A stretch of 31,088 nucleotides of DNA from CAIJKW01 sp964443365 (GCA_964443365.1 CAYUCM010000004.1:1-31088), one strand, 5' to 3'; positions 10,380-20,700 are shown, counted from the stretch's first letter. Made by a program: numbers and translations. The notes: generated from the sequence alone by a model not told the origin.

Positions 10380-10408
10380 ATAATAGCCGATTTATCCACA
10401 GGTGTCAA
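10380..10408 (-). promoter_or_regulatory. Sigma70-type promoter for rpoB-rpoC-dnaG-rpoD
   Basis: On the minus strand a perfect -35 TTGACA (10403-10408) is followed by a 17-bp spacer and -10 TATTAT (10380-10385). This predicts a start near 10373 and a leader of about 118 nt before rpoB. The -35 is one half of an inverted repeat (TGTCAA at 10403-10408 and TTGACA at 10419-10424, plus-strand reading), which could be an operator. A short hairpin (10323-10335) lies in the leader. The 10256-10504 gap otherwise shows no gene. Confidence 0.75.
10392..10400 (+). promoter_or_regulatory. Consensus DnaA box inside the rpoB promoter spacer
   Basis: The 9-mer TTATCCACA matches the bacterial DnaA-box consensus exactly and lies between the -35 and -10 of the rpoB promoter. 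DnaA bound here would compete with RNA polymerase. The match is seen directly; a regulatory role is inference. Confidence 0.5.
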
Positions 10409-10504
10409 TTTTTTACTGTTGACAATTCCTCAATTTTTTATAGGGCACCCCACCCCAATTGAGTATCAGAGCTAGGCCCAAGATTTAAGCCTATTAAATT
10501 AGCC

Positions 10505-11215
10505 TTATTTATTCTTCTTTACCCCTTTTACTCCCGCCATTCCCTCTCGCCAATCGTCAATTTCTTTATGATTACCGCTAAGTAACACCTTGGGAACTTT
10601 ATATTTCTTACCATTATATTCAAGAATTTCTGGACGAGTATATACATCAGAAGACGACGCCCTAGACTCTTCCCTACTATTGAACTTTCCCAAAACTCCC
10701 TCAATTTGTCTTGAGATAGAATCGATCATAATCATTGCTGGAAGTTCTCCTCCAGTTAAAACAAATGGCCCAACAGAATATTCTTTAACCTTAAATATTT
10801 TCTTAACACGAGCATCAACTCCTTCATATCTTCCACATACAAAAATTATGTCAGTAAATTTTTTAGACATCTTCAGAGCTTCAGTGTTTGTAAACTGTGT
10901 GCCAGTTGGAGAAAGAAAAACAATGAGCGAACTCTTAAAATCCTTCTGCTTTTGCGCAAACTTCAATGCGCTTTCAATAGCCAGAGCAACGGGCTCCGCT
11001 TTGATTACCATTCCAGGACCTCCGCCGTACGCTTTATCATCAACCTGCTTATATGGCTTGTCTTTTTCTTTTTGCGAAGGAGATGGGGTAACAAAATCTC
11101 TAGGATTATAATAATGAACAGAAATTAATTTATTTTCTATGGCGCGAGCCAATATTGACTCGTTCATATAAGAACTAATTCCCTCTTGAAATAATGATAT
11201 TAAATGGTATCTCAT
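10505..11215 (-). CDS. trmD: tRNA (guanine-N1)-methyltransferase TrmD
   Basis: Methylates G37 next to the anticodon of tRNAs, using S-adenosylmethionine, to prevent frameshifting. The 236-aa protein carries the SPOUT trefoil-knot motifs FLSPTGTQFTN (100-110), VCGRYEGVDARV (126-137) and YSVGPFVLTGGELPAM (146-161), followed by a conserved Arg (R169) and the VYTRPEIL segment. The frame is open 12 codons further upstream, but the family normally begins close to this Met (MRYHLISLFQEG), so the start is set at 11215. The interdomain linker that usually contains an Asp-Ser-Phe motif with a catalytic Asp is shortened and reads EESRASSSD. It is the last gene of rpsP-khpA-trmD; rimM and rplS, common neighbours, are absent. 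Confidence 0.95.
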   Translation of the reverse strand: MRYHLISLFQEGISSYMNESILARAIENKLISVHYYNPRDFVTPSPSQKEKDKPYKQVDDKAYGGGPGMVIKAEPVALAIESALKFAQKQKDFKSSLIVFLSPTGTQFTNTEALKMSKKFTDIIFVCGRYEGVDARVKKIFKVKEYSVGPFVLTGGELPAMIMIDSISRQIEGVLGKFNSREESRASSSDVYTRPEILEYNGKKYKVPKVLLSGNHKEIDDWREGMAGVKGVKKNK

Positions 11216-11256
11216 AATCAAGATAATAGCAGTTTTTAACGAAGGGGGCAAAAATG

Positions 11257-11298
11257 CAAAAACAAAACAACCCCATTTCTAAGATTGTTTTGTTTTTG
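11257..11298 (-). terminator. 14-bp A/T-rich hairpin between khpA and trmD
   Basis: Perfect 14-bp inverted repeat (arms 11257-11270 and 11285-11298, 14-nt loop) just after the khpA stop. In RNA from either strand it forms a long stem, but with few GC pairs and only a short T stretch after it on the minus strand. It could attenuate read-through from khpA into trmD, or protect the upstream 3' end. Confidence 0.45.
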
Positions 11299-11311
11299 TG
11301 TTTTCTTAGGA

Positions 11312-11623
11312 TTATTCAATTCCGAGTCCGGCCATAGCCTCGTCAAGAGTTTTGGTCTCTTTTTTGACACCATTCTCAGGCTCTTTGATTTGAATACTAA
11401 TATTTGCCTGATGTTTCTTTCCGAAAGCTTTCATAACAGTTCTTATAGCCTGAGCTGTATGACCATTTCTTCCGATAATTTTACCCATATCATTTGGATC
11501 CACAATGAGTTCTATAAAAACACCCATATCGTCAACCCTTCTGCTTGTTTTAACAGCATCAGGATTTTCTACAAGTGACTTTATAATATACTCAAGGAAT
11601 ACTGTATCGTTTTCTGCTGACAT
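11312..11623 (-). CDS. khpA: KH-domain RNA-binding protein KhpA
   Basis: Small single-KH RNA-binding protein; relatives in Gram-positive bacteria act with KhpB (Jag) on cell division and RNA metabolism. The 103-aa protein has the GxxG loop in GKIIGRNGHTAQAIRTVM (47-64), preceded by a beta-alpha segment (LEYIIKSLVENPDAV) typical of the family. It is about 25 residues longer than most KhpA because of an acidic/Lys-rich tail that may be disordered. It lies between rpsP and trmD, the classical location of khpA (ylqC) in the rpsP-khpA-rimM-trmD cluster. A TATAAT element (11667-11672) 43 bp upstream may give it a separate promoter. Confidence 0.92.
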   Translation of the reverse strand: MSAENDTVFLEYIIKSLVENPDAVKTSRRVDDMGVFIELIVDPNDMGKIIGRNGHTAQAIRTVMKAFGKKHQANISIQIKEPENGVKKETKTLDEAMAGLGIE

Positions 11624-11666
11624 AACTTTTATACTGAAATTATTTAATTGAACTAATAATAATTAA

Positions 11667-11672
11667 ATTATA
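11667..11672 (-). promoter_or_regulatory. Possible -10 element upstream of khpA
   Basis: A perfect TATAAT on the minus strand lies in the 112-bp rpsP-khpA gap. I see no convincing -35 at 16-18 bp and no TGn extension, so an internal promoter for khpA-trmD is only possible. The rest of this gap (11624-11735) is A/T-rich with no other feature. Confidence 0.3.
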
Positions 11673-11735
11673 CATCATAATGCATAATTCCGCGCTCATA
11701 CTTTAATACGCAACTGTTGATAAATATCAAACAGA

Positions 11736-12029
11736 TTATTTATTTTCTTTCTTTGGAGGAGTCTTTTTTGGAAGAACGTTTTTTGATTTACCGTCTATGA
11801 TTTTATTTGAAACCAAAAGATTGTGCGCAGTATCTGAAACTTGCACGCCCTTTGATATCCAATACAAAACCCTGTCTCCCTTAATGATTGTTCCATCTTT
11901 TCTGAAATTGTGGAATCCAAGAATTTCCTTGGCGTGACCGCCTTTGGCTGCTCTTTTTGATTCAACAAGTATAAGACGAAATGATGGCTCATTCTTCTTC
12001 CCTACTCTTTGTAGTCTGATCTTTAACAT
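11736..12029 (-). CDS. rpsP: 30S ribosomal protein S16
   Basis: Small-subunit ribosomal protein needed for 30S assembly. From the chosen start the protein is 97 aa and begins MLKIRLQRVGKKNEPSFRL, the canonical S16 N-terminus. Further family motifs are ESKRAAKGGHAKEILGFHN and the segment around GDRVLYWISKGVQVSDT. The reading frame extends 13 codons upstream to 12068, but that extension is outside the conserved protein and is rejected. The C-terminus (KSKNVLPKKTPPKKENK) is a short basic tail. It is the first gene of rpsP-khpA-trmD, with a promoter about 140 nt upstream and a GC-rich hairpin in the leader. No Shine-Dalgarno sequence is visible. Confidence 0.96.
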   Translation of the reverse strand: MLKIRLQRVGKKNEPSFRLILVESKRAAKGGHAKEILGFHNFRKDGTIIKGDRVLYWISKGVQVSDTAHNLLVSNKIIDGKSKNVLPKKTPPKKENK

Positions 12030-12113
12030 AAGTGGTGAAATAGTATCAAAATTAAGCTCTATAGTCAATAAGTGTCGTAAATTGTATCATGGGGGCTATT
12101 AATGTGTGTGAGC

Positions 12114-12140
12114 GGCGGCCTCGCTGCGCGCGAGGCCGCC
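12114..12140. other. GC-rich perfect hairpin in the rpsP leader
   Basis: Eleven-base-pair perfect stem (arms 12114-12124 and 12130-12140) made almost only of G and C, with a 5-nt loop, in a very A/T-rich divergent gap. No T-tract follows on either strand, and genes point away on both sides, so it is not an ordinary terminator. If the rpsP promoter at 12169-12196 is right, this stem lies in the rpsP 5' leader. Confidence 0.7.
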
Positions 12141-12168
12141 CCTTATCGTTAGGCTTTAACTAATCAAG

Positions 12169-12196
12169 ATTAAACACATTGATAATCCTATGTCAA
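12169..12196 (-). promoter_or_regulatory. Sigma70-type promoter for rpsP-khpA-trmD
   Basis: Minus strand: perfect -35 TTGACA (12191-12196), 16-bp spacer, -10 TTTAAT (12169-12174, five of six). The predicted start is near 12162, giving a leader of about 130 nt that includes the GC-rich hairpin. The rnr promoter on the opposite strand is less clear; a TATACT at 12225-12230 without a good -35 is the best candidate. Confidence 0.6.
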
Positions 12197-12243
12197 TATA
12201 AAATTCTGGAACAACATAGTAATATATACTTAACATAAAAAAT

Positions 12244-14202
12244 ATGAATAAAAGCATAAAAGGAGTAATCTCTCTAAACAATAAAGGTAAGGGTTTTATT
12301 AATTTGGAAGACCAAGAAGACTCAATACCCGTTGAATCACAAGACATTTCAACCGCCCTACCTGGAGACACCGTAGAGGCAACAACATACACAGGATTTA
12401 AAGGTGACACGTATGCAAAAGTAACAGGCATAGTAGAAAGAAATAAAATTCAATTTGTTGGTACCGTTGTTTACGATGAAGAATTTGGACACTTTCTAGT
12501 AAGCCCAGATAATAAAAAATTAAATGTTGAAATGGTTATACCAAAATCAGATAAGTACGATGTTGATGACAAGGTGCTCGTTAAAATTAATGTAGACAGT
12601 TGGACAGAAGATTTGAAGCGTTATCCAGATGGAGAGGTTATCCAAATTATCGGACACAAGGGAGACAATAACGTAGAAATGGAATCAATTGTGATTGATA
12701 GAGGTTTTGATACAGGTTTTGCAGAAGAAATTGTACAAGAAGCAGAAAAATCCTCTATTGAGAATGGAAAAATCACAGATGAAGAAATATCAAAGAGAAA
12801 AGATTTTAGAAATGTTTTTACTTGTACGATTGACCCAGCTGACGCAAAAGATTTTGATGACGCCATTTCAATTAGGGTTACAGAAAATAACACTTATGAA
12901 ATTGGGATTCATATTGCAGACGTTTCGCATTATGTTCGTCCAAATACAAAATTAGATACAGAAGCTAAAAAAAGAGCCTTCTCTGTTTATCTAGTTGATA
13001 GAACAATACCAATGCTTCCCCATTCTCTTTCAAACGGAAGCTGTAGTCTTAACCCAAATGAAGATAGATACGCCTTTTCTGCTGTTTTTGAAATAAATGA
13101 TAATGCTGAAATTCTTTCAAAATGGTTTGGTAAAACAATAATTCACTCTGACAAAAGATTTACTTACGAGGACGCGCAAGATTTATTAAATCAAAATGCG
13201 GATAAACAAATTAGCGCTAATTTAGAAGATTTGAGCGATAAGCTTTTGAAGCTAAATCAAATCGCTAAAAAAATGCAAAGTGACAGACGCGCAAAGGGTG
13301 CAATTGATTTTGAAACAACAGAAATAAAATTCAAATTAGATGAAAATGGCAAACCAATTGCTGTTTACAAGAAAGAAAGGCTGGATACTCACAAGCTAGT
13401 TGAAGAATACATGCTTCTTGCCAACAGAGAAGTCGCTGAATTTATTTATACAAAAAACAAAGAGAATAAAGAAGAAAAAGCTGGAGTGTATAGAATTCAC
13501 GATTTACCAAATGAAGAAAAATTGGCTGATCTAAGTCTATTTGTTAATGCCCTTGGATTTGATTTTCACGTACCAAATAAAAAGACAAAAATTACACCTA
13601 AAGAAATACAGAAGCTTCTTGATGAAGTTATTGGCACTCCAACTGAAGCAGTAATTAAAGTTGCAACACTAAGGTCAATGGCTAAAGCAACCTATTCTAC
13701 AAAGAATATCGGGCATTTTGGTTTGGCTTTTGATTATTATACTCACTTTACATCGCCCATCAGAAGATATCCTGATTTAATGGTACACAGAATATTGCAA
13801 ATGATTTTGGAAGGTAAACACATTCCAGATGTCATAACTCAGGGCTTAGAAAAAATTTGCACAGATTCATCTAAAAAAGAAGTTGAGGCGGCAGATGCAG
13901 AACGTACTTCAGTCAAATACAAGCAAGTTGAATTTATGCAAGATAAAATTGGACAAGAATTTGAGTGTACAATTTCTGGCATAGCTGATTTTGGAATGTT
14001 TATTGAAGAACCAACAAGTAAGGCTGAGGGTCTTATCAGACTAAAGGATTTAAAGCCATCAGACTTTTACAACGTTAACGCAAAAACATATCAAATAGTT
14101 GGAGAAAATACAAAAACAACCTTCAGCGTTGGTGACACAGTGAAGGTTGTTCTTAAGGAGGCCGACTTAGATAATAGATCTCTTGGTTTTGAAATTGTTT
14201 AG
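12244..14202 (+). CDS. rnr: Ribonuclease R (RNB-family 3'-5' exoribonuclease)
   Basis: Processive 3'-to-5' hydrolytic exoribonuclease that degrades structured RNA. The 652-aa protein contains an N-terminal cold-shock-like OB domain (about 1-65), a second one (about 70-140), the RNB catalytic domain with TIDPADAKDFDDAIS (metal ligands D197, D203, D205, D206), the conserved YTHFTSPIRRYPDLMVHR segment late in the domain, and a C-terminal S1 domain (from about 570, FECTISGIADFGMFIEE). It lacks the N-terminal helix-turn-helix extension and the basic C-terminal tail of E. coli RNase R (about 810 aa). It is the only complete plus-strand gene here, divergent from rpsP and convergent with the membrane-protein gene downstream. 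It ends in TAG. Confidence 0.97.
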   Translation: MNKSIKGVISLNNKGKGFINLEDQEDSIPVESQDISTALPGDTVEATTYTGFKGDTYAKVTGIVERNKIQFVGTVVYDEEFGHFLVSPDNKKLNVEMVIPKSDKYDVDDKVLVKINVDSWTEDLKRYPDGEVIQIIGHKGDNNVEMESIVIDRGFDTGFAEEIVQEAEKSSIENGKITDEEISKRKDFRNVFTCTIDPADAKDFDDAISIRVTENNTYEIGIHIADVSHYVRPNTKLDTEAKKRAFSVYLVDRTIPMLPHSLSNGSCSLNPNEDRYAFSAVFEINDNAEILSKWFGKTIIHSDKRFTYEDAQDLLNQNADKQISANLEDLSDKLLKLNQIAKKMQSDRRAKGAIDFETTEIKFKLDENGKPIAVYKKERLDTHKLVEEYMLLANREVAEFIYTKNKENKEEKAGVYRIHDLPNEEKLADLSLFVNALGFDFHVPNKKTKITPKEIQKLLDEVIGTPTEAVIKVATLRSMAKATYSTKNIGHFGLAFDYYTHFTSPIRRYPDLMVHRILQMILEGKHIPDVITQGLEKICTDSSKKEVEAADAERTSVKYKQVEFMQDKIGQEFECTISGIADFGMFIEEPTSKAEGLIRLKDLKPSDFYNVNAKTYQIVGENTKTTFSVGDTVKVVLKEADLDNRSLGFEIV

Positions 14203-14275
14203 ATATGCAAACAAGGCTTCTCTAGATTATTGAATCATACCCATGCCATGCAGCGCATGCAATATATTTACTTAT

Positions 14276-14671
14276 TTATTGCTGTAGAGAAATAGCTCCA
14301 TCAGCAAGCATGAGCATTAAATCAGATGCTGCCACTTCTGCCTTTTTTGGATCCTTACTACCAACAAAAAGTTCCCATTGTGCAGCCAGCGCAGGATTAC
14401 GAATTTGTCTAACATCATTCTCAAGTTGAACTCTGTCTTCATAAGAAACAGTTCCGTTTGACTTGATAACCTTATCAATAAACAACTTTAAGAAGTTTGC
14501 ATTTTTAATACGAGTAATTTCTCTTGCGCCCTCATCAACGGTTGGAGCTTTTTCATTTCTCAAATTGTAAATGTATTGCGCTGAGAAGTATAAGTTACCA
14601 GCAAGAAGTACCAACATTAAAACGTTTGATATCATTCTTGTCCTTTCTAAAACACCTGATTGAATTTGCAT
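14276..14671 (-). CDS. Small membrane-anchored protein of unknown function
   Basis: I do not recognise this 131-aa protein. It has one hydrophobic segment near the N-terminus (residues 13-35), flanked by Arg residues on the N side (LERTR), which suggests a signal anchor with the C-terminal 95 residues outside the cytoplasm. That part is hydrophilic and mainly helical in pattern (FLKLFIDKVIKSNG, then SYEDRVQLENDVRQIRNPA) and has no cysteines. An internal Met at residue 13 is an alternative start. It lies downstream of the giant surface protein but has its own TG-extended -10 element, and it converges with rnr. An assembly or anchoring role for the neighbour is speculation based on position only. 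Confidence 0.75.
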   Translation of the reverse strand: MQIQSGVLERTRMISNVLMLVLLAGNLYFSAQYIYNLRNEKAPTVDEGAREITRIKNANFLKLFIDKVIKSNGTVSYEDRVQLENDVRQIRNPALAAQWELFVGSKDPKKAEVAASDLMLMLADGAISLQQ

Positions 14672-14709
14672 ATTTTTTTATCTAAAACTAATAATTATTA
14701 TATGGCTTA

Positions 14710-14718
14710 ATTATACCA
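14710..14718 (-). promoter_or_regulatory. Perfect extended -10 promoter before the 131-aa gene
   Basis: Minus-strand TGGTATAAT (hexamer 14710-14715, TG at 14717-14718) lies 5 nt after the giant gene's stop. No -35 match is seen at 16-18 bp, as is usual for extended -10 promoters. The predicted leader is about 33 nt. Confidence 0.5.
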
Positions 14719-14722
14719 TATA

Positions 14723-17700
14723 TTATTTTGAAAACCACGACCACAACTTCTGAATTGATGATTTCTGTGGATTTCTTTTTTCTGCATCAGAAGACGTAAC
14801 TTGTGGTTTTTCAACATTTTTAACCACAATCTCTAGGGTTGATTCGCCCAATGTTAATAAGTATTTGCCCTCCTCTCTTGATGTCATGATTTTTGTGGTA
14901 TATAGATTGCCATTATTAGATACGCCATTTTTCTTCTTATTAAATATAGCCTTAACATTTTTAGCATTAGCACGAATTGACACATCAAGCGAATCATAAG
15001 AAGAAACCACTATCGACTGATACATATTACCTTTTTTATCCAGCTTTAATACCGTGGGTTTGTTTATACCGTTAATAGCCACAAACAATAAATTACTTGG
15101 ATTGCTATTATTTTCCTTAATCAAATCATTTGCCGTTGGAGTTGTCACCGGACTATCAACTCTTGTATACAAATCATATCCGCTAAAAATATTTGCTTTA
15201 TTTAATTTTTTATCGATTGATGGAATGGCCTTAATTAGATCAGCTATCGACTTTGGAAATGCACTATTCATAAATCTAACAATCTGGGGCTGTATGTTAA
15301 TTTTTGGTATCGGTAAAAATTCATTCAAGGGTTGCAATTGAACCAAATTCGCCAATGGATTTACAAATTTAGAAAATCCAAGATCTGAATTTAAATTTAA
15401 ATCAAATTTAGGAATATTCGACAAATTCAATTTATTAATCAAATTTGGATTAATACTGAAGAAGCTTCCGGTGGAACCACCGCTCGCACCATTCGTATTA
15501 TTTGTATTATTGTTATTATTATTGTTGTTATTGTTATTACCACCATTATTTACAATAGGTGCGCTTGGTACATATCTACTTACCAAACTTCCGGCTCCGT
15601 TAGACGCATTGCTTGCAAAAGTAAATCCAGAGTTACCTCCCCCATCGTATATAACCTTATTGGTTAAAATCGCATTGGTTCCAGAATTATGAATATTAAT
15701 AATTTTCAGGTTATTCAAATCGTATGTTCCATTTATATTTAGAGTCGCATATTGATTTGAACTTAAGGATGAGATTGTCAACAAATTACTACCACTCAAT
15801 CCATTGAGAGTTAAATTTCCTGATACATTAATACTTCCAGTTGGACTGATATACAAAACGTCTCTACTTGATGCGTTTTTATATAAATTCTGAACATTAT
15901 TTGTTCCAGTTATTATTTGAGAGATACCACCAAGTGTTGATGTCCCATTCACAGTACCCATACTAAATGACGAGGTGTTATTAAACACAGCGTTACCATT
16001 AATCGTTCCAAGATTATTTGATGCATCGTTGAATATTGCAGAGCCTGTGAATATTCCCTCGTTAATACTTGAATTATTAAATATCAATTGAGAGATTAGA
16101 GTGTCATCACCTCCAGCAATTGCACCAATTATCGTACCAGCCCATTTCATAGAATTTACTAGATTTAAAATTGATGAAGCAGCACTTTCAAATTTAGCAT
16201 TACCGGTTATAACAGCGGAATTATATGCATAGTTTCTAAATGTAGCATTTCCAACTATTCTCTTTGTATTAACGGAAGTGCCTGAAAAAATAACACCTGT
16301 CGAAGAAGCACTTCCAGTCAAACCATTTGTATTAATAACCCAAGGCAAAGTATCACCAGATTCTATAACTGGAGACACATTTCCAATCAACTCAACTATT
16401 GGAGTGCTTGAACTTGGAAGAGATGCGGACGGGGTCGTACATGTATTATTTGTATACCAATTTGATAAATTACCCCAATCAGAATCAATAGTTCCACAGA
16501 AGTATTTAGATTGTATTGTAAATGTCGATGATGCAATATCTGTATTGTTTTGGGCATCAACTCCTTTTGTGTACAAAGTATATGTTCCAGACTGTTCAGG
16601 AGAAGTTACATCAGAACCACCCAATGAACAATTGGCAGTGATTTCACTTACAAAATTATTGTACGAATATGAACACGTGTTTGCCGAACTCCAATATATA
16701 TGAGGAGTCCAGGTTGATATTGTCGTAGAAGATAATGGATAAATGTTTTCTATGGAAACCGGATAATTTAAAATATTTTTATATAGATACTGATTATTAA
16801 CACCAGTAAATACTATTCGACCATCAAAAGAAGATTCTGATAAACTCCATGAACGCAACCCAGCACCTGATGTTTCCACCCAATTAGAACCCCCATCAGA
16901 TGAAGTGTAAATATATCCACCATAGTTAACTGTTGCGAGAATTTTTTGTCCATCAGAAGACAGGGTTAAAGATCCCCAATTTCTTGCGCCAGCACCAGTT
17001 CTTGTAACCCAATTTGCACCACCATCAACTGATGTGTAAATATAATCATTGGAAACAGCAGCCACCAATACACTACCGTCAAAAGACGATGCAGCTAATG
17101 CCCAGTTTTTAGTACCCAACGTAGTTTTTTGTGTCCAATTCAATCCCCCGTCGGTAGATAAATATAAATAACCACTTTGAACAACAGCAACAAGCTTTGA
17201 TCCATCGGCGGAACCCGCGACATAAGTCCAGTATCTTGAACCTGCATTTGTTCTTGGTACCCAAGTCGATCCTGTGGTTGTTGAGGTGTAAATATTTCCA
17301 CCGTAAACAGAGGCATTTATTACTGCTCCATCCACTGACATTGTTACACTTCTCCAATCTCTTGATCCAGAATTAGTACTTGTTGCCCATGTCACACCAC
17401 TATCATTTGAAATATAAATATAACCGCCTGAAGATACCGCCGCCGCCATTTTTGATCCGTCAGCAGAAGCTGCAACCGAAGACCAATTTTTTACACCAAT
17501 ACTCGTTCTTGGTATCCAAGTAATTCCACCATCAGATGAAGTATAAATATATCCATTTGGATTAACTACCGCAACGAGCTTTGATCCATCAGCAGAAGCT
17601 GCAATAGCCCTCCAATTTCTTGCATCAGAGTTTATCGTCGACCACAATTCTGAATTACCAATATAATTAAAAACTACAGAATTTGAAAAAACATTTCCAC

Positions 17701-20700
17701 CTGAATTTGTTGCCTTAATATATAAAGTGACGACACCAGTACTTATAGGGGCTAAAATATCGGAACCGTTCAAAGAACAATCTACTGTACTAGTTGAAAC
17801 CCAATTGTCATAGGAATAATAACAGTTAGTAGCCAAAGACCAATCAATACTTGGTAACCATGTTGTGTAAGAAACAAAACTATTTGGCGTTGGGCTGCTT
17901 ATATTTAAACTCAACTTGTCTTGATTATTATTTTTAGAGTAAATATATCCACCAACAACTGATGCAACATATTTTGATGAGTCAGAAGAAATAGCAACTG
18001 AATTCCAGGATCTACTTCCTGCATAAATATTTTCAATCCAAGTTAAACCACCATCCAACGATTCATACACATAACCACCATAAACAACCGCGATAATTTC
18101 AAGACCTGTTGAGGAAACAGCGACAGATCTCCAGTTTTTTGAGCCAGCACCAGTACTTGTTGCCCAAGTGGTTCCACCATCAGAAGAAACATAAATATAA
18201 TTATTAACTGCAGCCGCTGCAATTTTTAACCCATCATCGGAAGTGGAAACTGAAATCCAATTTCTAGAGCCAGCACCAGTACTTGTTGCCCACGTGGTTC
18301 CACCATCAGATGATGTATAAACATAACCATTTTGAACAGCGGCAATATATTTACTACCACTAGCGGTTACAGCTACGGACGACCATGCCTTTGTGCCAAG
18401 CGATGTTCTCTCAGTCCAATTAGATCCGTTATTAATAGATGTGTAAAGATAACCCATTGTTGCAGCCGCAATTATGCCATCACCATTGGACGTTGTATCT
18501 ACTGCTACCCACGTTCTTGAGCCTGCTAACGATCGAGTCGTCCACGTTGATCCGCCATTTGATGATGTATAAATATAATTATTATAAGCAGCACCAATTA
18601 AGACCTCTCCGTCTGCAGATGATGAAACCGCTCTCCAGTCTCTGCCACCCGCCAGTGTTCTCTCTATCCAAGTTGCACCACTATCAGCTGAAGTATATAT
18701 GTAATTACCCGGACCACCGCTCGCGCTAGCGCTCCCCACAATTTTATTTCCCGAACTTGATACAGCCACACTCGACCAATTTTTTACACCAATATTGGAA
18801 TATTCCACCCAAGGAAAATAATAATTTATAGAAACAGATTTTATATATTCATTATTTTCTGAATCAATAGCTTTAATTGACAACGTACTGCTCCCCTGAG
18901 TAAACGGGGGTAAAATATCGGATCCGCTTAATGCACAATTTGTTGTCGTTGAATTTATAAAATTATCATATGAGTACGAACAAGAAGTGATTGTTTTAGA
19001 ATTAGAAACATCGTAATCAATACTTGGATTCCAATTATTATTTTGATAATTAACTCCAGAGACTGGATTATTTATTTTTATTCCACTTGAAGAATATGTA
19101 AATTCTATAATTTTCTCGACCAAACCACCAAATCCCAACGCTTTAAGATAGAGAGTATGTAGACCTTGTGAAATTGGTGCAATAATATCTGAGCCGTTTA
19201 GCAAACAATTAACTGTACTTGAGGATGACCAATTGTCATATGAGTAATAACAAGATGCGGCATTTATCCATATTACATAAGGACTCCAGACGTTAATAAT
19301 ATCTGACGGACTCATGTTCATGGATATAATTTTTGCAGTATTAGTATTAATACTCCTTGTATAAAGATATCCGTTATTCACATCGGCAGCAAGCGTTAGA
19401 CTTCCGTCGTAAGATGTTGCAAGAAGTTGAGTATAGTTAGCCCCAAGATAAAATGTTTCATCCAGAAACCACGTGTCACCAAAATCATTAGAGGTATGTA
19501 CCCTATTGTAAAATGATATTGTGGTTAAAATACTTCCATCCGCTGAACTACTTATATTATACCAATAATCGGAGGCAAGATTTGATCTTTGAATCCAATT
19601 GTCTCCACCGTCTATTGATGTGTAAACATATCCAGAACCCGCAAGAGCAATTTTTTCTCCATCAGAAGACATGGCAACAGAAAGCCAGCTTTGTGGATTA
19701 CCAATATTAGTTATTTCATTCCAGGTGCCCCCATCGTCAACAGATACAAAAACTTTGTTTGTAGTACTGTTTAAGACAATTAGTTTATTACCACTTAAAG
19801 AGTATACAATTTCATTCCAATATCCAACACTCAGATTACGTCTCTCGATCCAAGTAATTCCACCGTCAGCTGAAGTATATATATAACCATTGGAAACAAC
19901 AGCTGCAATTTTCATTCCATCAGATGTAACAGAAATTGAAGACCAATTTCTAATACCCGCATTCGCATTCTCTACCCAAGTTGTACCACCATCTACTGAA
20001 GAGTAAATATATCCACCATAATTTGTGGCATAAATTTTCATTCCATCAGCTGACACGGAAACAGACTGCCAACTTCTTAGGCCAGCACTGGTACTTGTTG
20101 CCCAAGTGTTACCCTTATCTGATGAAATATAGATATAACCATTTGATACTGCAGCCACAAGTTTTGAACCATCCGCAGAAGAACTTAAATCTCTCCAGGC
20201 CCTAGCGCCAGCACTTGGTCTTTGAACCCAAGAAGCATAATCAAAATATTCAGAGACGACCCCCTTTCTCGTCCAATTTACACCAGAGTCTAGAGATGTA
20301 TATATTTTTCCTGAGCTAGATTCAAACACAAGCATGTTTGATCCGTCATAATTAATATCCGAACCAATCCAAGTTTGTGCTGATAGTTCATCAATCTGTG
20401 TCCAGCTAGAAAAAGCATCATCAGAAACCAATACATAATCATAATCACCTGCAGCAAGATATTTTGTTCCATCTCCAGAAACTGAAACCGTAGTCCAAGC
20501 ACCTGGTCCCGCTGCGGTTATTTCAGTCCAAGACTGTCCCCCATTATTTGAGATATAAATGTAACCGTCATAATTACAAGACGCGATCATGTTGTTACCA
20601 TCATTAGAAACATCAACTTTGGTCCACTCTCTATAATTTTGATATGTCGCCCAACTTTGTCCATCATCAGATGATGTATAAACATAGTCAGAACGAGCTG

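Noticed and set aside
10419..10424. Plus-strand TTGACA as a promoter antisense to trmD
   Set aside because: No -10-like hexamer lies 15-19 bp downstream; more likely it is half of the inverted repeat at the rpoB promoter.
12179..12184. TTGATA as a -35 for rnr
   Set aside because: The nearest TATAAA is only 12 bp away and no -10 fits the normal spacing.
14247..14259. Short CATGC/GCATG hairpin between rnr and the 131-aa gene as a terminator
   Set aside because: Only five base pairs with a 3-nt loop and no T-tract on either strand.
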